64,000 bases of DNA, from assembly GCA_009823395.1 (NCBI GenBank), contig CM020507.1, positions 3,433,501 through 3,497,500 on the forward strand. Reading direction: 5' to 3'. The DNA is from Thamnaconus septentrionalis. Taxonomy: Eukaryota > Chordata > Actinopteri > Tetraodontiformes > Monacanthidae. Position 1 is the first letter of the stretch; the number at the start of each line of letters is the position of its first letter. The notes under the pieces were generated by a model. That model did no database searches, was not told where the DNA came from, and saw nothing but the letters and a program-made list of their open reading frames with translations. A program made the position numbers and the translations under genes. Of this stretch, positions 1 through 10,800 are shown in pieces.

Positions 1-1918
1 TTCTTTCTAATTACCTGCAGCGATTCGTCCATCAGGAGTTGGTGCGCTGGCGCAGGTGTAATTGCTTCTTCCATAAATCAGGAAACTGTTTTTTGGGGGA
101 AGGGGTGTCACCCATGGTGCTCCATTCGTGAAAAAACGCTGGAGTTTGTATAACTATTGATAAATCCAGTCATTATTCTGACAGGTTTGATACTTGAGCA
201 GCTGCTCTGACACTTTCTGTCAGTGTGTTTGTGTTCGACACGGCGGTGGCACAGCGGCAAATACTTTGTTCCCATCGATTTTCAGAGCCTCAGTTTTTGT
301 GGTGTCTAATGGCGGGAAAGCACATTGCAAACAGTGGTGGAGTTGATCCTGGTTGATCCTCCCACAACCTTCTTGATCTCACATTTTTCTAATGCCATTT
401 GGGACCTCAGGCCAGAAGCAGCAAACCTCAGGAAGATCCTCACTGGAGCCACAGTTACTTATTTTTCTCTTGTTTTTTTTTTTAGTCAGCTAATAACATC
501 AATATCTATTTGTTGTTCTGCTTTCAGGCCGATAGCCTTTTCCCCTGCTAGAAAAAAAACCCAACTACTTTGCATCTTGGACAGGGATGACACTGGCTTA
601 ACAGCTGATGGTTTTCAATTAAAGGCCCAGAGTGTTGGGTCTAGTACCACCTGTTGGAGGTACATTGAAAACGATGTGATGTCAGGGTAAATATCACGAC
701 AACACTAAACCAGAGCCATACTCTGGGCTGTAGGTATTTATGTTTCTGTCGTTTTTTTTTTTTTTTTATCTAAACTTAAAAGCATCCATGCTTACTTTCC
801 GTTCCATTCCTTGCCAAAAGAGCCCTTTAAATAATTCACAATCGGCCTCTAATGTCAAGATTTGGCATGAAAACCCACATGACCTGAAAAAACCAACTAC
901 AAACACTTGATTTACTGCTGCATATGTGATTGGGATGCTGCTGCGAGATTTATTACCACCATAGGCTCATTTTTCTGCCAAGGTTACGCAGCACGGTGAG
1001 CTTTAATCAGACGTTGGCATTCGCAGACATTAAGCTCCTGCCCCCAGTTTTGGGCCATATACTGTATGCAGCAAAGGAATAGAAAAAATGTATAAAAAAA
1101 GTAGTGTAAAAGGTGTCGGCAGTGGAGCAGCAGCGCACATGACAGTCCTCGGGGTTATTATTCTAATTTGGTTAAGGCATTAGGCAAATCAACAGCTCCG
1201 GCAGCGGCGCGGCGCCGAGAAGCGGCTAGAGGTGGAATGTGAATGAGCCAAGTTAAGGCAGACAGAACTGGGGCTTCGGCGCTAGCCTGCAGGTTAAAGC
1301 GATAATGCATGAGCTCAGCGGTGGCAGTGGAGCAGTGCTACACATTAGCCGTCCCGCCAGTATCCTCGCAGTGGCCGAAACAGAGGGAAGAACCGGTCTT
1401 GTTTTGTTTTCTCCCCTGAAAGCGGTCAGCCACCACGGCCTCGGCGCGGCGACTGGCGAATGGAATCACTCGCGCTAACGCTAAAATGCTGTGCACGCTA
1501 GCCACAGTGAATACAGACTGAGGACAAGTTGTGCCTCTGAGGAGAAAAACAAGCCGGCGTTTTTAAACACAAGGTCCAAAGGCCAAAAATCAGACGCAAG
1601 TCAATTCAACTGTAAAATATTCTACATTTAATTATTTATTTGTTTGTTTTGTTGCTCGGTTCTTGCTAACTCCTGTTTGTGACTCCTAGGTTTTCTTATT
1701 TCAGAATTTTTTTTTTTAATGAAATTTATTTTACTCCCAGAAAAACCACATGGGTGTTTCTCCTATTAGAATTGAAAAACATACCCTGAAGGGTGATTTT
1801 GATTACCTTGACTGTGGTGCATGTAGTTTTCATGAAATGTTGACTAAATTAAGGCGGGGAAAAAAAAAGTCATTTTGACTCCACACGCTTGTGTAATTCA
1901 GTCCTTGCAGCCATGTGG

Positions 1919-1958
1919 TCTGTGTGTGTGCATGTGTGTGTGTGTGTGTGTGTGTGTG
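1919..1958. repeat. (TG)n microsatellite
   Basis: Near-perfect TG dinucleotide run with one CA interruption near 1931. Confidence 0.9.
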
Positions 1959-2343
1959 GTCATTCACACTGACTCCTGACTGTCCTTGCCTAATGGCCTA
2001 CAGTCCGGACGCACCCACTCCACCCATCCATGTCATCCTCCTGTGAGCCGGGCGGTGCGGTGCAGCGCGGCTCCACCTGACAACAGTCCCCTGCTGCATT
2101 AAAACCACCGAGGCCTGGCAAACTAAGCAGCAAAGCGCTTAATAAGTTGTGTTTTACAGTCAGTGGGTGGTTTCGTACTGTTGTGGCTGAGCTCCTTCCT
2201 GTTTACCACTTGGCCCATCAATACCGTCTCGTTTCCTCTCTCTTCTTCACGGGTTTTAGATTTTACATAAAAGAATAAGTCCTAGTTGGAACTTTAGATG
2301 CGTATTGACATGTTTATTCATGATGCAGATTTCATTAGTAAAT

Positions 2344-2383
2344 TATATTCTATTCTATTGCATTTCATTCCGTTCTATTCTAA
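2344..2383. repeat. Degenerate (ATTCT)n-like pentanucleotide run
   Basis: Repeated tattctattctatt and related pentamers with substitutions (gcatttcattccgttctattct). Confidence 0.6.
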
Positions 2384-3679
2384 GGAGGATAGGGTAAGCC
2401 TGCGGTGCTGCTGGACAGCAGAGATTCAAGGTCTGAAACCTCGTGAGTCCGTCTGAAAAAGCTCAGACCAACAACCTTTTTGGCCGGTCACACAATGGCG
2501 CAACCAATCGTCATCCCTTGTAGGAGAAAAAAGAGTGGGCGTCACAAGAAAGGATCGGTTGTGATGAAAGGCGAGGCGCTCTGAGAAACACTTCACAGAA
2601 GAAGACCAAGAAGATGAAATTCCTCTGTTGCCGCTGCTGCAGCAGTTCTGGCAGAGTCGGATGGAATTTTTAATTTTTTTTTTACATGAAAAAGATGAAC
2701 AAAGAATGATGCTGAAGGCTTTCCTTGGTGGAAAACATGTTTAGCTTTAAACTTGATTGCCGTTGGCAGTCAGGCTTTAGTGTTTTCTCTTTTATCAATA
2801 GGTAGTTTTGGATCTGTACAGTATCATCTGCTTTGAAGATAACAGAATGTTTCTTCAATCTTTTTTTTTTTTTTTGTTAAGGCTTCCCCTTCCCCGATGC
2901 GGCCCTACGGGCTTTTTGCCAGATTGATCTGTGCAATAAAAAAACAGGATTTTGGAAATGTTCCATCCAGCGTGACGGGTCGTGGTGTTTGGCTCCGAAG
3001 TTTCCTTAAATCATCTCTCACTGCTGTAAATCACTGCTGTGGTTTAAACAGAGTGATGGCACCGGAACTAAGCTGGTTATTCCAGTGGTATGTGGAGTGC
3101 ACAACCCCTGTGCACGGTCAAATCAGGACAAACACATACACGTAAAAAAATGTTTAATATAGGATCGCATTAAGCTACACAGCACCACATAACTGCCTCT
3201 TACATCATCAGCTCCTGAGTAGCAGGACGTTGAGTTCGTGCCTACGCATCATCAAATGCCCAGTTTGTACTTTTTAACAGGCGACAGCTCCTTTTTTTTT
3301 TCATCTTGCCATTGATCTCTCGGCCGTGCAACCTAAATAAAGACACTTTCTGCCTAATTTCACTTCTTGTCTGCCAGCACTAAGCCCATATCCATGTGGC
3401 AGGTAGTCAGATAGCAACCAGGAGCCGCAGCCCACTTCACAATCTGATTCTCACATAGGCAACTTTTCCACTGCAGCCTTCCGAGCTAATCTCTTTGGCA
3501 ACAGCCAGTCGCTCCCTCCGTTCCTTCCTCTTCGTCACTTCCTGATCTTTCTCTTTCATTACCACTGATTGGATGCTGCTTGGTGACAAATACTGAAACT
3601 GACTCAAATCCAGGAGCCGAATGAAATGGAAGCAAGCTGGCAAGACAGGCGCCCATCGCCAGCTATTGGTACCAGAACC

Positions 3680-3860
3680 TGGTTCTGAAAATCAGCCCCT
3701 TTGTGACATAACAAAGGGAACTCATGTCTCTCCCAGGTTAGTCAAGCTGATGGCTCCGCCCTCTGAAGACCACCTCTTTTTTTCTCTGCTTCCAACAACT
3801 GGAAGGTCAAATGAAGCTAAAAGCCAGCCTTTTAGCGGGCAGCTGTAAACAGAGGGCTAA
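3680..3860 (+). repeat. Probable diverged dispersed repeat (CCTTTGTGACATAACAAAGG family)
   Basis: The segment starts with ccctttgtgacataacaaagg and ends with agctgtaaacagagggctaa. The first part resembles 17070-17110 (cctttgtgatgtcagaaagg then a shared GTACCTCTGCCA-like stretch). The last part resembles 55480-55515 (gcttgtaaacagagggataa). Sharing of separate parts at three sites suggests a dispersed family; its class is not known to me. Confidence 0.45.
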
Positions 3861-4475
3861 ACATGTTGTGTACTGGAGATCCACAGAGTTTTGTTTTGGG
3901 TTTTTTTTTCATTATGTGAAGCTGCTGGAGCCTGGGGTTAAAAATAAAGCTTGGGAAAGGGTGGCTTAGGAAGATAACTTATTAAAAGAAATACCAACAC
4001 GGTGACGTCTGTTTTAAACAGAACACCGACGGATTTATGAAGACGCTTAAACCAAGTCGCAGGCTGGTAAAATCGACATTTGGTCTTGGAACGCACACAC
4101 ACAAAACGTTGGCTTGATAGCAGCGTATAATTTTAGATGTCGCCCATCTCCTGGCCCCCATCCAGCCGCCGTCCTCCCACTGAATGTGATCAAGTGGCCG
4201 ATGCTGAAGCGCTGAGTGGGATGACTCAGGTGCAGCTGGCAGTGACCCAGGTCAATATGGTCCAAACACTTCCGTGCCAGAGTCTGCTTGCAGGTTTCCC
4301 AATGCAGAGGACCGGAGGACGGGTGGCCCTTTGGAGAGTCCCAGCGCCTGCTGCATAAGCAGCTGTGCAAGAGGCCTGCTCGGAGGTTGAAGTGGCATTA
4401 ACACTGATTTCCCCAGTCTGTCTTTTTCTGCAGACCTTGAATTAAATCAGCACCTTTTGTTAATGGGAGTCGTGT

Positions 4476-4532
<57 letters not shown>

Positions 4533-4549
4533 GCAGCAGCAGCAGCAGC
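4476..4549. repeat. (GCA)n / (CAG)n triplet repeat, about 24 units
   Basis: A run of CAG triplets interrupted once by CCG at about 4530-4532. It is not in any supported exon; the poly-Ala or poly-Gln readings it gives are low-complexity translations. Confidence 0.95.
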
Positions 4550-4607
4550 TCTAATTAAACATGCACACAAAGCAAACTCATTCAAATAGAAATGCCTTAC
4601 AGTGAAT

Positions 4608-4610
<3 letters not shown>

Positions 4611-4652
<42 letters not shown>
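4611..4652. repeat. (TG)21 microsatellite
   Basis: Uninterrupted TG run of 42 nt, 61 nt downstream of the CAG tract. Confidence 0.95.
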
Positions 4653-4655
<3 letters not shown>

Positions 4656-5121
4656 GGGCTGCAAACCCGGAGAAGAGGAGGAAGAAGAAGACAAAGTGAA
4701 TGTGCAGTATGAAGGATTTGTTGAGGATTCTGCTCCATTCCTGTCATGTTCAGCGCAGACTATCACGACCAGTGATTAGCGCAACCCTCTTGACTTAAGT
4801 TTGCCACGTTCAGCATCACCGTGCACCACTTCACCTCCGGTTCAAAAAGGATGCTAGAGAGGATTAGACAGAAAAGCTCTTGAAACTCGGGTAAATAAGA
4901 AGCAACAAAACCAACAAACAACAACATAAAGAAACAAAATGTAATTGATTTCATCCGGGGGAGTTGCACCATTGATGCATTTAGAGACGCATAGAGAAGC
5001 CCTGGTTTGTTGTGTGGTAAACAAATGTGGGAAGCGCGCAGCCCATCGGCGCTCTTACCGTTTCAGGCCGTGCATGTGTAATTATCGTGGAACGGCAAAC
5101 TAAAAATATAGGTTGCAAATG

Positions 5122-5151
5122 TGCTGCTGCTGCTGCTGCTGCTGCTGCTGC
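5122..5151. repeat. (TGC)10 triplet repeat
   Basis: Uninterrupted run of about ten TGC units. It is the complement of the CAG tract 570 bp upstream, so the two form an inverted pair. Confidence 0.95.
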
Positions 5152-6882
5152 AGGCGGTTTTGAAGCCGTATCAAAGTCCTTATCAAAAGCTTGCGTCGTG
5201 TCTGGCTTTGTTTTATCGAGTGAAGGTACACAGTGACACTGAATCTGCCCCCCGATGTGATTTTCTGCAGCTGCAACCCATTTGGATTGGGAAATGAGGG
5301 ACCGGGGGTGGGGGGGGCGGTTGGTGTTACAGTAGGTAAATTGAGTCGTGACACGCTCTGCTGGCTGCTGATGTTTGGAATGAGGACTGAGTGGCTGCAG
5401 TTCGCACCAGCCATGCTCCCCGTCGTCGTGCCAGGCTGCAATTTCTCCTCTTGCGCAATGTGTGCAGCGACATAAAGGCCCAGTCCCATTTCTCCTCTTC
5501 TCTTTTTATTGGTAGAGACACAGGGAAAATCAGTTGAAATCCACCCTTACAAAATGGGACACTGCCGTCAAGAACAAGTTACATCATAAGTAGTGAATGT
5601 GCTGGGTTTTTTTTTTCTTAAGCTGCTCTTATGTAGGTTGTGTGGGCAATAGTCGCTCTTTGATATGCCAGTAAATTGGCAGCACTGTTAATAAGCAAAA
5701 ACAAAAAAAAACGACTGCACAAATGCAACTTTAGCATCAGCTAAATCAACTAACCATCACTTTTGCAAAACATATGCTGTCGTAAATAAAATCAAAGACA
5801 TCTGTATGTTTTTTTTCTGCTGCGCCCTGTTCACTGATTGTTTGTGTGAATGCATGTGAATCTACTCTTCCTCCCAGTCTTTGAACCGCAGCCCCCCTCT
5901 TGCTTTGACGTCAAGACACAACAAAAGAGCTGCGTAAGTAAGACACCTAGTGGTGAAATGATGCTGCATTTGGAGCCTTTAACAAGAAAAATATAGACAT
6001 TTTTAGTTGTAGTAGCGGTGTTTTCTCATTGCAGTTCATGACCCTGAAAAATATCTGCTGGGTGGACAATTTGAAAGTCCCTCACACTTCATGGTCTGCA
6101 GGAATTGGGACACCTTACACCTTAGAACGTAAAAACTGAGGGGGAGGATTGTGGCAGGGGTGAAAAGATGAGCCAGGTTAAAGATGAACTCCTGCTGGAT
6201 TTGACCAATTCTTTCAGTGCAGGAATATACTTTTCGAGGGGACCCAAATGCATCTGGGATGGAGGGAAAAAAGATGAGAGAGAGACGGATTTAAGTCGCA
6301 GGGTTTGGCAACAGTTACATAAGAGTGAAATTAAAAACCCTTCTCGGCAACGTTGGACAGCTTGAGGTGAGATGGCAAAGCCGTCAACTTTTGGCCTCAG
6401 TTCAGCACAGCGTCTCCGCGCGCATTGTAAGCACTTTCCGACAGCAGCCGAGAGAGCAGCTCTTCTGCTGAGCTGTTTATTTTATCCCGCTCCTTGAATA
6501 TTCATGATTGTGCCTCCTAAAACGTCAGGACGCAGCGGCGGCTCGTCCTCCCTGGCGGAGGAGGGGATGGTGGGTGTTGGGGGGGCAGTATGCCACAGTC
6601 CGGCTGCTCATCCCTCACCACATCCGCTCCGGACTCAGCCCGCCGAGCACTGGGAGCAAGTCCGGACTGACGGGAAATACACGGGGCGAGGGGAGAGAGA
6701 CGCGCAAAAGGGGAGGAACACACAGGGGGGGCGGGAGGAAACCGGGGAGAGAAGCGCCGCCTTTGTTTATGGAGCGTGCACATAATTTTTTGAGGACATA
6801 AGAAAAAAAAAAAGAAAAAAGCCTCGCCTCTCGTGTTTGGCAGGAGCGGGAGGGACGCCAAACGCCTCTGCGAGGATGGGAG

Positions 6883-7056
6883 ATGCCGCGGCAGAGCAGC
6901 GGTGAGCGGGCTGCCGCCGAGGCGAGACTCGCTTGCTGTGCTGCTTCCTATGCGGCTCCGTCTCCCGCAGGATCATGGACGAGACGCGCCGGGGCTGAAG
7001 AGAAGGAGAGAAGGAAGAAGACGGAGAAGGAGAGGGAGAAGAAGAAGAAGAGATAA
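6883..7056 (+). other. Upstream ORF in presumed galnt9 leader, 57 codons
   Basis: ATG at 6883, TAA at 7054-7056, too short for a standard 60-residue cut-off. The predicted peptide is Ala-rich at first, then becomes a run of Lys, Glu and Arg because it crosses the purine tract. It is in a different frame from galnt9. Existence as a translated uORF depends on the unknown transcription start; no homology is recognised. Confidence 0.3.
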
Positions 7057-7147
7057 GGAGGGAAAAGCTGGCGACTTGTCACGTTACGGAGGCGAGATGC
7101 TGCCCGAGGAGGAGAGCGCCCTGCGTGGCGTCATCCCTCGCCCGTGA
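6950..7147 (+). other. Arg-rich upstream ORF with nested internal ATG at 7097
   Basis: ATG at 6950, TGA at 7145-7147; 65 codons, with a nested in-frame ATG at 7097 that would give 16 codons. The middle is dominated by Arg because the DNA is an AGA/AGG/GGA purine tract. The stop overlaps the ATG of the next small ORF (TGATG at 7145-7149), an arrangement that could permit reinitiation. This is inferred only; it may be leader sequence without translation. Confidence 0.3.
6996..7063 (+). repeat. Homopurine (GGAGAA-like) tract in presumed leader
   Basis: A run of almost pure A and G (gaagagaaggagagaagg and similar, with one C and one T break) on the + strand inside the CpG-rich leader. Such polypurine tracts can form triplex DNA; in RNA they resemble exonic splice-enhancer sequence. 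Confidence 0.7.
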
Positions 7148-7215
7148 TGTGCGGCGGCGACGTCGAGCGCAGCTGCGTCTCGCCCAGTCGAGTGAACGCG
7201 TCGTGCGGGATCTGA
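7147..7215 (+). other. Upstream ORF of 22 codons overlapping the preceding uORF stop
   Basis: ATG at 7147-7149 overlaps the TGA of the preceding ORF by one base; stop TGA at 7213-7215. The peptide begins MCGGDVERS. It ends about 350 nt before the galnt9 start, far enough for reinitiation. Confidence 0.3.
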
Positions 7216-7280
7216 GCTCCGGGAAGCCCGCCGGAGAGCCTCCCTGTCCCCGCCGCCACGGAGCTCCGTGTGACGGCGCG

Positions 7281-7289
7281 ATGCCCTGA
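7281..7289 (+). other. Minimal upstream ORF ATG-CCC-TGA
   Basis: A two-codon ORF in the presumed leader, 272 nt before the galnt9 stop-free start frame. Very short uORFs can lower downstream initiation; here this is only a possibility. Confidence 0.3.
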
Positions 7290-7362
7290 AGCCTCCGGAG
7301 CTGTCCGTGGTGCTGAACGGGATACCGCGTTTCTTTCTCGCGGGTTGGCGGTTTAATTAATT

Positions 7363-7395
7363 TGTGTGTGTGTGCGTGTGTGCATACGTGTGCGT
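7363..7395. repeat. Perfect alternating pyrimidine-purine tract (Z-DNA-prone), 33 nt
   Basis: Starting at the T of 7363, pyrimidine and purine alternate without a break to 7395, mostly TG with CG and CATACG steps. It sits about 170 nt before the galnt9 start codon, inside the presumed leader. Alternating TG/CG of this length is known to favour left-handed DNA under supercoiling. Confidence 0.7.
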
Positions 7396-7561
7396 TGCCC
7401 GCCCCTTCAACCGTCACACGAGGCTGACCCTCACCTCCAGCCAGCCAAACGTAGCCACCTTCCCCCCAGTGAGGTGGCACAGCAGGCCACCGTGCCACGG
7501 GCAAAGCAGCTGCTGGGGCTGGAGGACTCGGGACTCAGCCGGACAACAATCCGTCTTTCAC

Positions 7562-7802
7562 ATGGCTGTGGCACGCAAAATCAAAACTTTGCTGACCGTC
7601 AACATCCTGGTGTTCGTGGGCATCATCCTGTTCTCGGTGTACTGCCGGATCCAGGACCGCTCGGAGGAGCTCATCCAGCTCGGCCGCGTTTCCGACCAGA
7701 GGCTGCGCGCCCGGAATGGAAAAGTTTCCAACTTGGTGGACAGGCAGTCCATTCTCCAGAGGCTGGAGAGGCTGGAGGACGTGGTCTACAACCAACTGAA
7801 CG
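7562..7802 (+). CDS. galnt9: galnt9 coding exon 1: cytoplasmic tail, signal anchor, start of stem
   Basis: Encodes residues 1-80 plus the first base of Gly81. A short basic tail (MAVARKIK) is followed by a hydrophobic segment at about residues 9-27, rich in Leu, Val, Ile and Phe, which fits a type II signal anchor. A charged stem with heptad-like Leu spacing ([16 protein letters not shown], about 64-79) may be a short coiled coil. The start was chosen because it gives the recognised family N-terminus. The same frame is open further 5' but has no upstream ATG after the stop near 7353. The start context is only moderate: C at -3 and G at +4. The donor is G|GTAGGA at 7803. The exon lies at the 3' edge of a CpG-rich region, as expected for a first coding exon. 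Confidence 0.93.
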
Positions 7803-10800
7803 GTAGGACTGAGAAAAATCTCACAAGACCCACATCATGTGTATCATGATTGCGTAGCAAAGAGTGATCGGAGGTGGTGGGACGAACTGGACAGAGGCTC
7901 ACTCCAAAAATTCCTAAACATATGGGAGAAGGGGTGCGTGCGGCTGAAGCATGACTCGTGCATATTTTCCCAGACTCATTTCTTTGGCAAACTGCAGACT
8001 CTTTGCAGATTGAAACTTGCTTTAGGTCCTCTCAGTCGTGCTGACCCTGTCGGTCCAGCAGGCGTGATACATCAGAGTGCAACACTTGGCACATGCAGCA
8101 GACAGACAGACTTTACTGGGCTGCTACTTTCATAGTTTGAGTCTCAGATTGTGTCCACCTCACTATCGCTGCCCTACGCCCTCTGACGCGCCACTGACTT
8201 GTTGTGAACTCCAGAATGGGACTGAGAAGGAAGTTTTTTTCCATCACTTTTGCAAGGGACAGTGCAGCCGGAGGGTTTGATAAGCAGTGGCTGGGTCTCT
8301 GCGGCCGGGTGACAGCCGTGTATTTCATTACATGGCCATTAGTCCGCAGGGAGGTAGCAAGCGAGGAAGGGAGGGCTCAGTTCCCGGGCAGCTGCCAGGC
8401 AGGGCAGCAATCTTTGAAATCAGGTTGGGGTCACATGTGACTCTGACTTCCTTCTCTTTTGGGAAATCAGAACCAATCACAGTGCTGAGGCCGAAGACAC
8501 AAAATCAGTCGGTCTCGGAATGAGCACATTAAATATTCACTAAGTGCCAACTCCTGATCCATCGTTAAACGAGAGACAGGCCGAGGTTATACAACTGTAT
8601 ATATGGCCTATATTGACTCAGCAAATGTCAGTGTTTCATTCATTAAAAACAACCCAAAAAACCACACATGATTTGGTTAAGGTGAGCCGACATCTGACAA
8701 AAATAAAGGTCATCACATGCAGAATTCTTGGCTGTATAGTCCTCGACTTAGTGCATCCAGTCCAGCACCAACTGATGAAATAAAATAAAATAAAACAGGA
8801 AAATTAGCAACCACATAAACAAATTCAACTCAGTCGGTTGCCAGTTCATCACTACGACCTCCCTATACAGTAATTTGACTTCCAACACTGCTGCAGGCTA
8901 TTTTTTATTGCAGTGAGAGAAAATTAGCGATGTGGGTGAAGGTTACTGTTACTATTCTTGATAAACCATGTGTGAGTTTTCCTTTAACCGAGTGAGAGAC
9001 GATGAGAAAGCCGTATTTATGTTTTTAGACTCATCTCGCAAATAGAAACTCTACTCATCACAAATACTGTAGATGAAAAGCACTGAGATGTCCATTGAGA
9101 TGTGTTCTATGCCTTTGACCTGCCCTCTTCCGAGATGCTTCGAAGTTTCCCCATTCCACATTTTCAAAAAAATTTTATTTTTATTTTAAAAAAATGTGTA
9201 TAGATATTTTTTAAGCAAACCTGAACAACATATTCACAAGGTAAAAAGGTGTTTGCAGTGTTGGGGTCTGACAGAACCAATTTTTCTTTCCTGAGAGGTG
9301 CACTAAGCCAATGGGTTTGTGCTGGAATACTATGACCTGAAAAGAAAAATAATGTCTCTGCAACAAGGTTGACAGACTGACTGCACTGTATTTTGTGCAT
9401 TTGGGGAAAAATACAAAAAACAACTCTCAAAACACTGAAAACAAGTCCCCCACAATTATCCTTAATAATTATTATCATTATCTCACGCATTCGCGCGGAA
9501 GCAGAGTTTTGCCGAGGAGACCTTTCGCCCCCTCAGACGTTCCAGCTAATGAAAAATATTCCGACTCATCCTCTTGACAGTCATGGGGGACGTGATTCCA
9601 GACTGCTGCGTTTCATCTGCGCTCAGACCTCATGGACGCGGGCCAAATCATGACAAACCAGCCGGCCGGAATGTTGCTGCTTAGCGGGTTGTTGCTGATT
9701 GATTTCTAATCTATCAGCGAGTCCATTTTTTCGATTTAGCAGCCGCCGCTCCCCGCCGGGAAACGGTGACTTTATCATTCTTGTGAATAAGCAGCTCGGG
9801 CTGAGCGGCGGAAGCAGAGGTGTGCCGGAGGACAGTGCAGGAGGAGGTGAAGGGGAAGGAGGAAGAAGAGGAGGCGGAGCAGGCGAGGGGAGTGGAGGTT
9901 TAGTCGTGTTGTTGTATTTCATGCTGCTCACCAGTAGGGGTCAGAGATATCTTGATGCCTCTCTCCTTTCAAAGTGCAGCCCAACAAAAGCTGTTTAAAT
10001 CTGGGATTCAGGGAGGAAACAGCAAATCTGTTGAGAAAACAGTTTTGCTCAGGCTTCGGAGAGATGACTCAGTGAAAGACACAAGGACGGGAGGGGGTGC
10101 AGAGGATGGGGGTGCTGCGGGGGCGGGGGCATAAGGAAGGAGCTTTGCAATGTCCTGACAGCCCGGGTGGCTGTTTTCTCAACAGTTAAGGACGTTTCAG
10201 CGCTTCGCGGCCCCCAAAAACAGTGCGACTGGGGACGCTTCCCACACCATCTTGTCACTTTGCCCGGGCCTCGCCTGCTATTTAAGGCTCACTCTGTCAC
10301 TCTGAGTTATGCCTGGTATCTGGAGCCCGGCCAACAGGCATCGCCTCTCTGGGGAATGCTGCATCCTCCTCCCAGTCCCTTCGCCTGGACATGGAGGCAA
10401 AGGCACGGAGGACCCCGTAGGACGACAGGAAGTCGCTGTTGCTGCCTACACTCCATTTAAAGAACTGATGGATTTAAAACTCAGCTTTGTTTGTGAGGTA
10501 ATAAATACACAGCCAGGAGGGGATTTTTAACAAATTAGTTCAGCCAGGTTTGGGGAGGATTTTGAGCCGGGGTGACTGCGATTTCAAGTCAATTAAATCT
10601 CCCTTTACTTTCCTGCTGTGATGCTCGCTTTTAACTTCATGGCTGCCACGCGATTGGCTGATTAGCAATTTGTGTTAACAAGCAATTAGCATTTCACCTA
10701 ATAAAGTGGCTGGTGAGTGTACTTAGGAAGCAGCTTTATCTATTCATTTATTTATTTTACACTAGAAGACCCACTAGAGGCTGTTTCACAGCTGAGAGGA

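Larger units (their letters stand above)
1..6509. other. Upstream intergenic DNA without a supported gene
   Basis: No ORF here has recognisable homology or exon-like structure; the short ORFs are low-complexity or random. It holds microsatellites (about 1919-1958, 4476-4549, 4611-4652, 5122-5151), T tracts near 470-483 and 750-766, a degenerate ATTCT-like run at about 2344-2383, a dispersed-repeat-like segment at 3680-3860, and unique sequence at about 1120-1560 with raised GC that could be regulatory. Confidence 0.6.
6510..7561 (+). promoter_or_regulatory. galnt9: CpG-rich presumed promoter and 5' leader of galnt9
   Basis: CpG dinucleotides are dense from about 6515 to 7320, against sparse CpG in the flanks, which fits a CpG-island promoter in a vertebrate. 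A GC-box-like element lies at about 6726-6739 (ggggggcgggagg). No convincing TATA box is seen at a fixed distance from any clear start. The transcription start cannot be placed from sequence. The leader, if it begins near 6500-6900, would be several hundred bases long and contains upstream ORFs. An acceptor-like site (ctcccgcag|g) occurs at about 6970, so a 5' UTR intron cannot be excluded. Confidence 0.6.

Noticed and set aside
4460..4747. Minus-strand ORF with long poly-Ala and His-Thr runs
   Set aside because: These are translations of the CAG and TG microsatellites, not a gene.
7364..7561. N-terminal extension of the galnt9 frame upstream of 7562
   Set aside because: The frame is open but has no ATG; it would need a GTG start in a TG repeat. 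The recognised family N-terminus begins at 7562.
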